This document shows positions 5,308-5,401 of a DNA stretch of 5,401 bases, piece after piece. Numbering within the stretch: position 1 is the stretch's first letter; each line of letters begins with the position of its first letter. The position numbers and the translations under genes were made by a program. This DNA comes from Candidatus Intestinimonas stercorigallinarum (GTDB lineage: Bacteria > Bacillota > Clostridia > Oscillospirales > Oscillospiraceae), in the NCBI GenBank assembly GCA_019115345.1, contig DXDV01000303.1:1-5401 (forward strand). Direction: 5' to 3'. Below the pieces are notes generated by a model, which ran no database searches, was not told the origin of the DNA, and saw only the letters and a list, made by a program, of their open reading frames with translations.

Positions 5308-5401
5308 TTGAGCAATCATCTGAAACATGAGACCAGCCCGTACCTGCTCCAGCACGCCGAAAACCCGGTGGACTGGTATCCCTGGGGCCAGGAGGCCTTT
5401 T
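5308..5401 (+). CDS. Thioredoxin-domain protein, DUF255/YyaL family (N-terminus only)
   Basis: Only the first 31 codons are in the window; the gene runs off the right edge. The translation begins LSNHLKHETSPYLLQHAENP (TTG start) and continues VDWYPWGQEAF. This is the highly conserved opening of the DUF255 / YyaL / spermatogenesis-associated protein 20 family, where a thioredoxin-like domain precedes a glycoside-hydrolase-like alpha/alpha barrel. Full members are usually about 600-700 residues. The CxxC-type redox site expected further in is beyond the edge. The close spacing to the FAD-Rieske gene puts it in the same operon. Biochemical function is not settled for the family; a redox role is inferred from its thioredoxin fold and its neighbours. 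Confidence 0.88.
   Translation, partial: MSNHLKHETSPYLLQHAENPVDWYPWGQEAF

Noticed and set aside
4006..5355. Minus-strand 449-codon frame opposite the FAD-Rieske gene
   Set aside because: It lies antisense to a gene with clear FAD and Rieske motifs and resembles no family.

Overview
This GC-rich window (about 60-65% GC by eye) looks like the chromosome of a spore-forming anaerobic Clostridia member, possibly of the Oscillospiraceae/Flavonifractor type. That placement is an inference. It rests on a YtvI-like sporulation permease, a clostridial-style membrane-anchored HtrA protease, strong AAGGAG-type ribosome binding sites, TTG starts, and a tandem-hairpin repeat that I recall from such genomes. 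No rRNA or other taxonomic marker is present.

Layout. Positions 1-314 are non-coding and full of inverted repeats: a long hairpin at 79-113, a tandem double hairpin at 135-174, and a rho-independent terminator at 262-291 that reads leftward. The minus strand then carries two genes, each with its own recognisable promoter. The first is an HtrA/DegP-type serine protease (315-1661, 448 aa, complete catalytic triad plus one PDZ domain). Upstream of it is an AI-2E/PerM-family membrane protein most like YtvI (1796-2953, 385 aa). A 300-bp divergent intergenic region (2954-3253) holds a strong extended -10 promoter for ytvI, three TTTCCACA octamers, and a hairpin-rich leader for the rightward genes.

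The plus strand carries a closely spaced set: a Mn-type superoxide dismutase (3254-3919, TTG start), a two-domain FAD oxidoreductase with a C-terminal Rieske [2Fe-2S] domain (4000-5298, YhfW-like), and the first 31 codons of a thioredoxin-domain DUF255/YyaL-family protein (5308 to beyond the right edge).

How they may work together. The right-hand cluster joins superoxide removal, a flavin/iron-sulfur redox enzyme and a thioredoxin-fold protein, which suggests an oxidative-stress or redox-homeostasis operon in an otherwise anaerobic organism. The left-hand genes deal with the envelope: extracytoplasmic protein quality control, and a membrane permease linked to sporulation. Codon use differs between the halves. 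The htrA sample is almost entirely G/C at third positions, while the sod and FAD-Rieske samples are more mixed, so the right-hand cluster may have been acquired separately. I see no CRISPR array, tRNA, rRNA, insertion sequence or phage gene.
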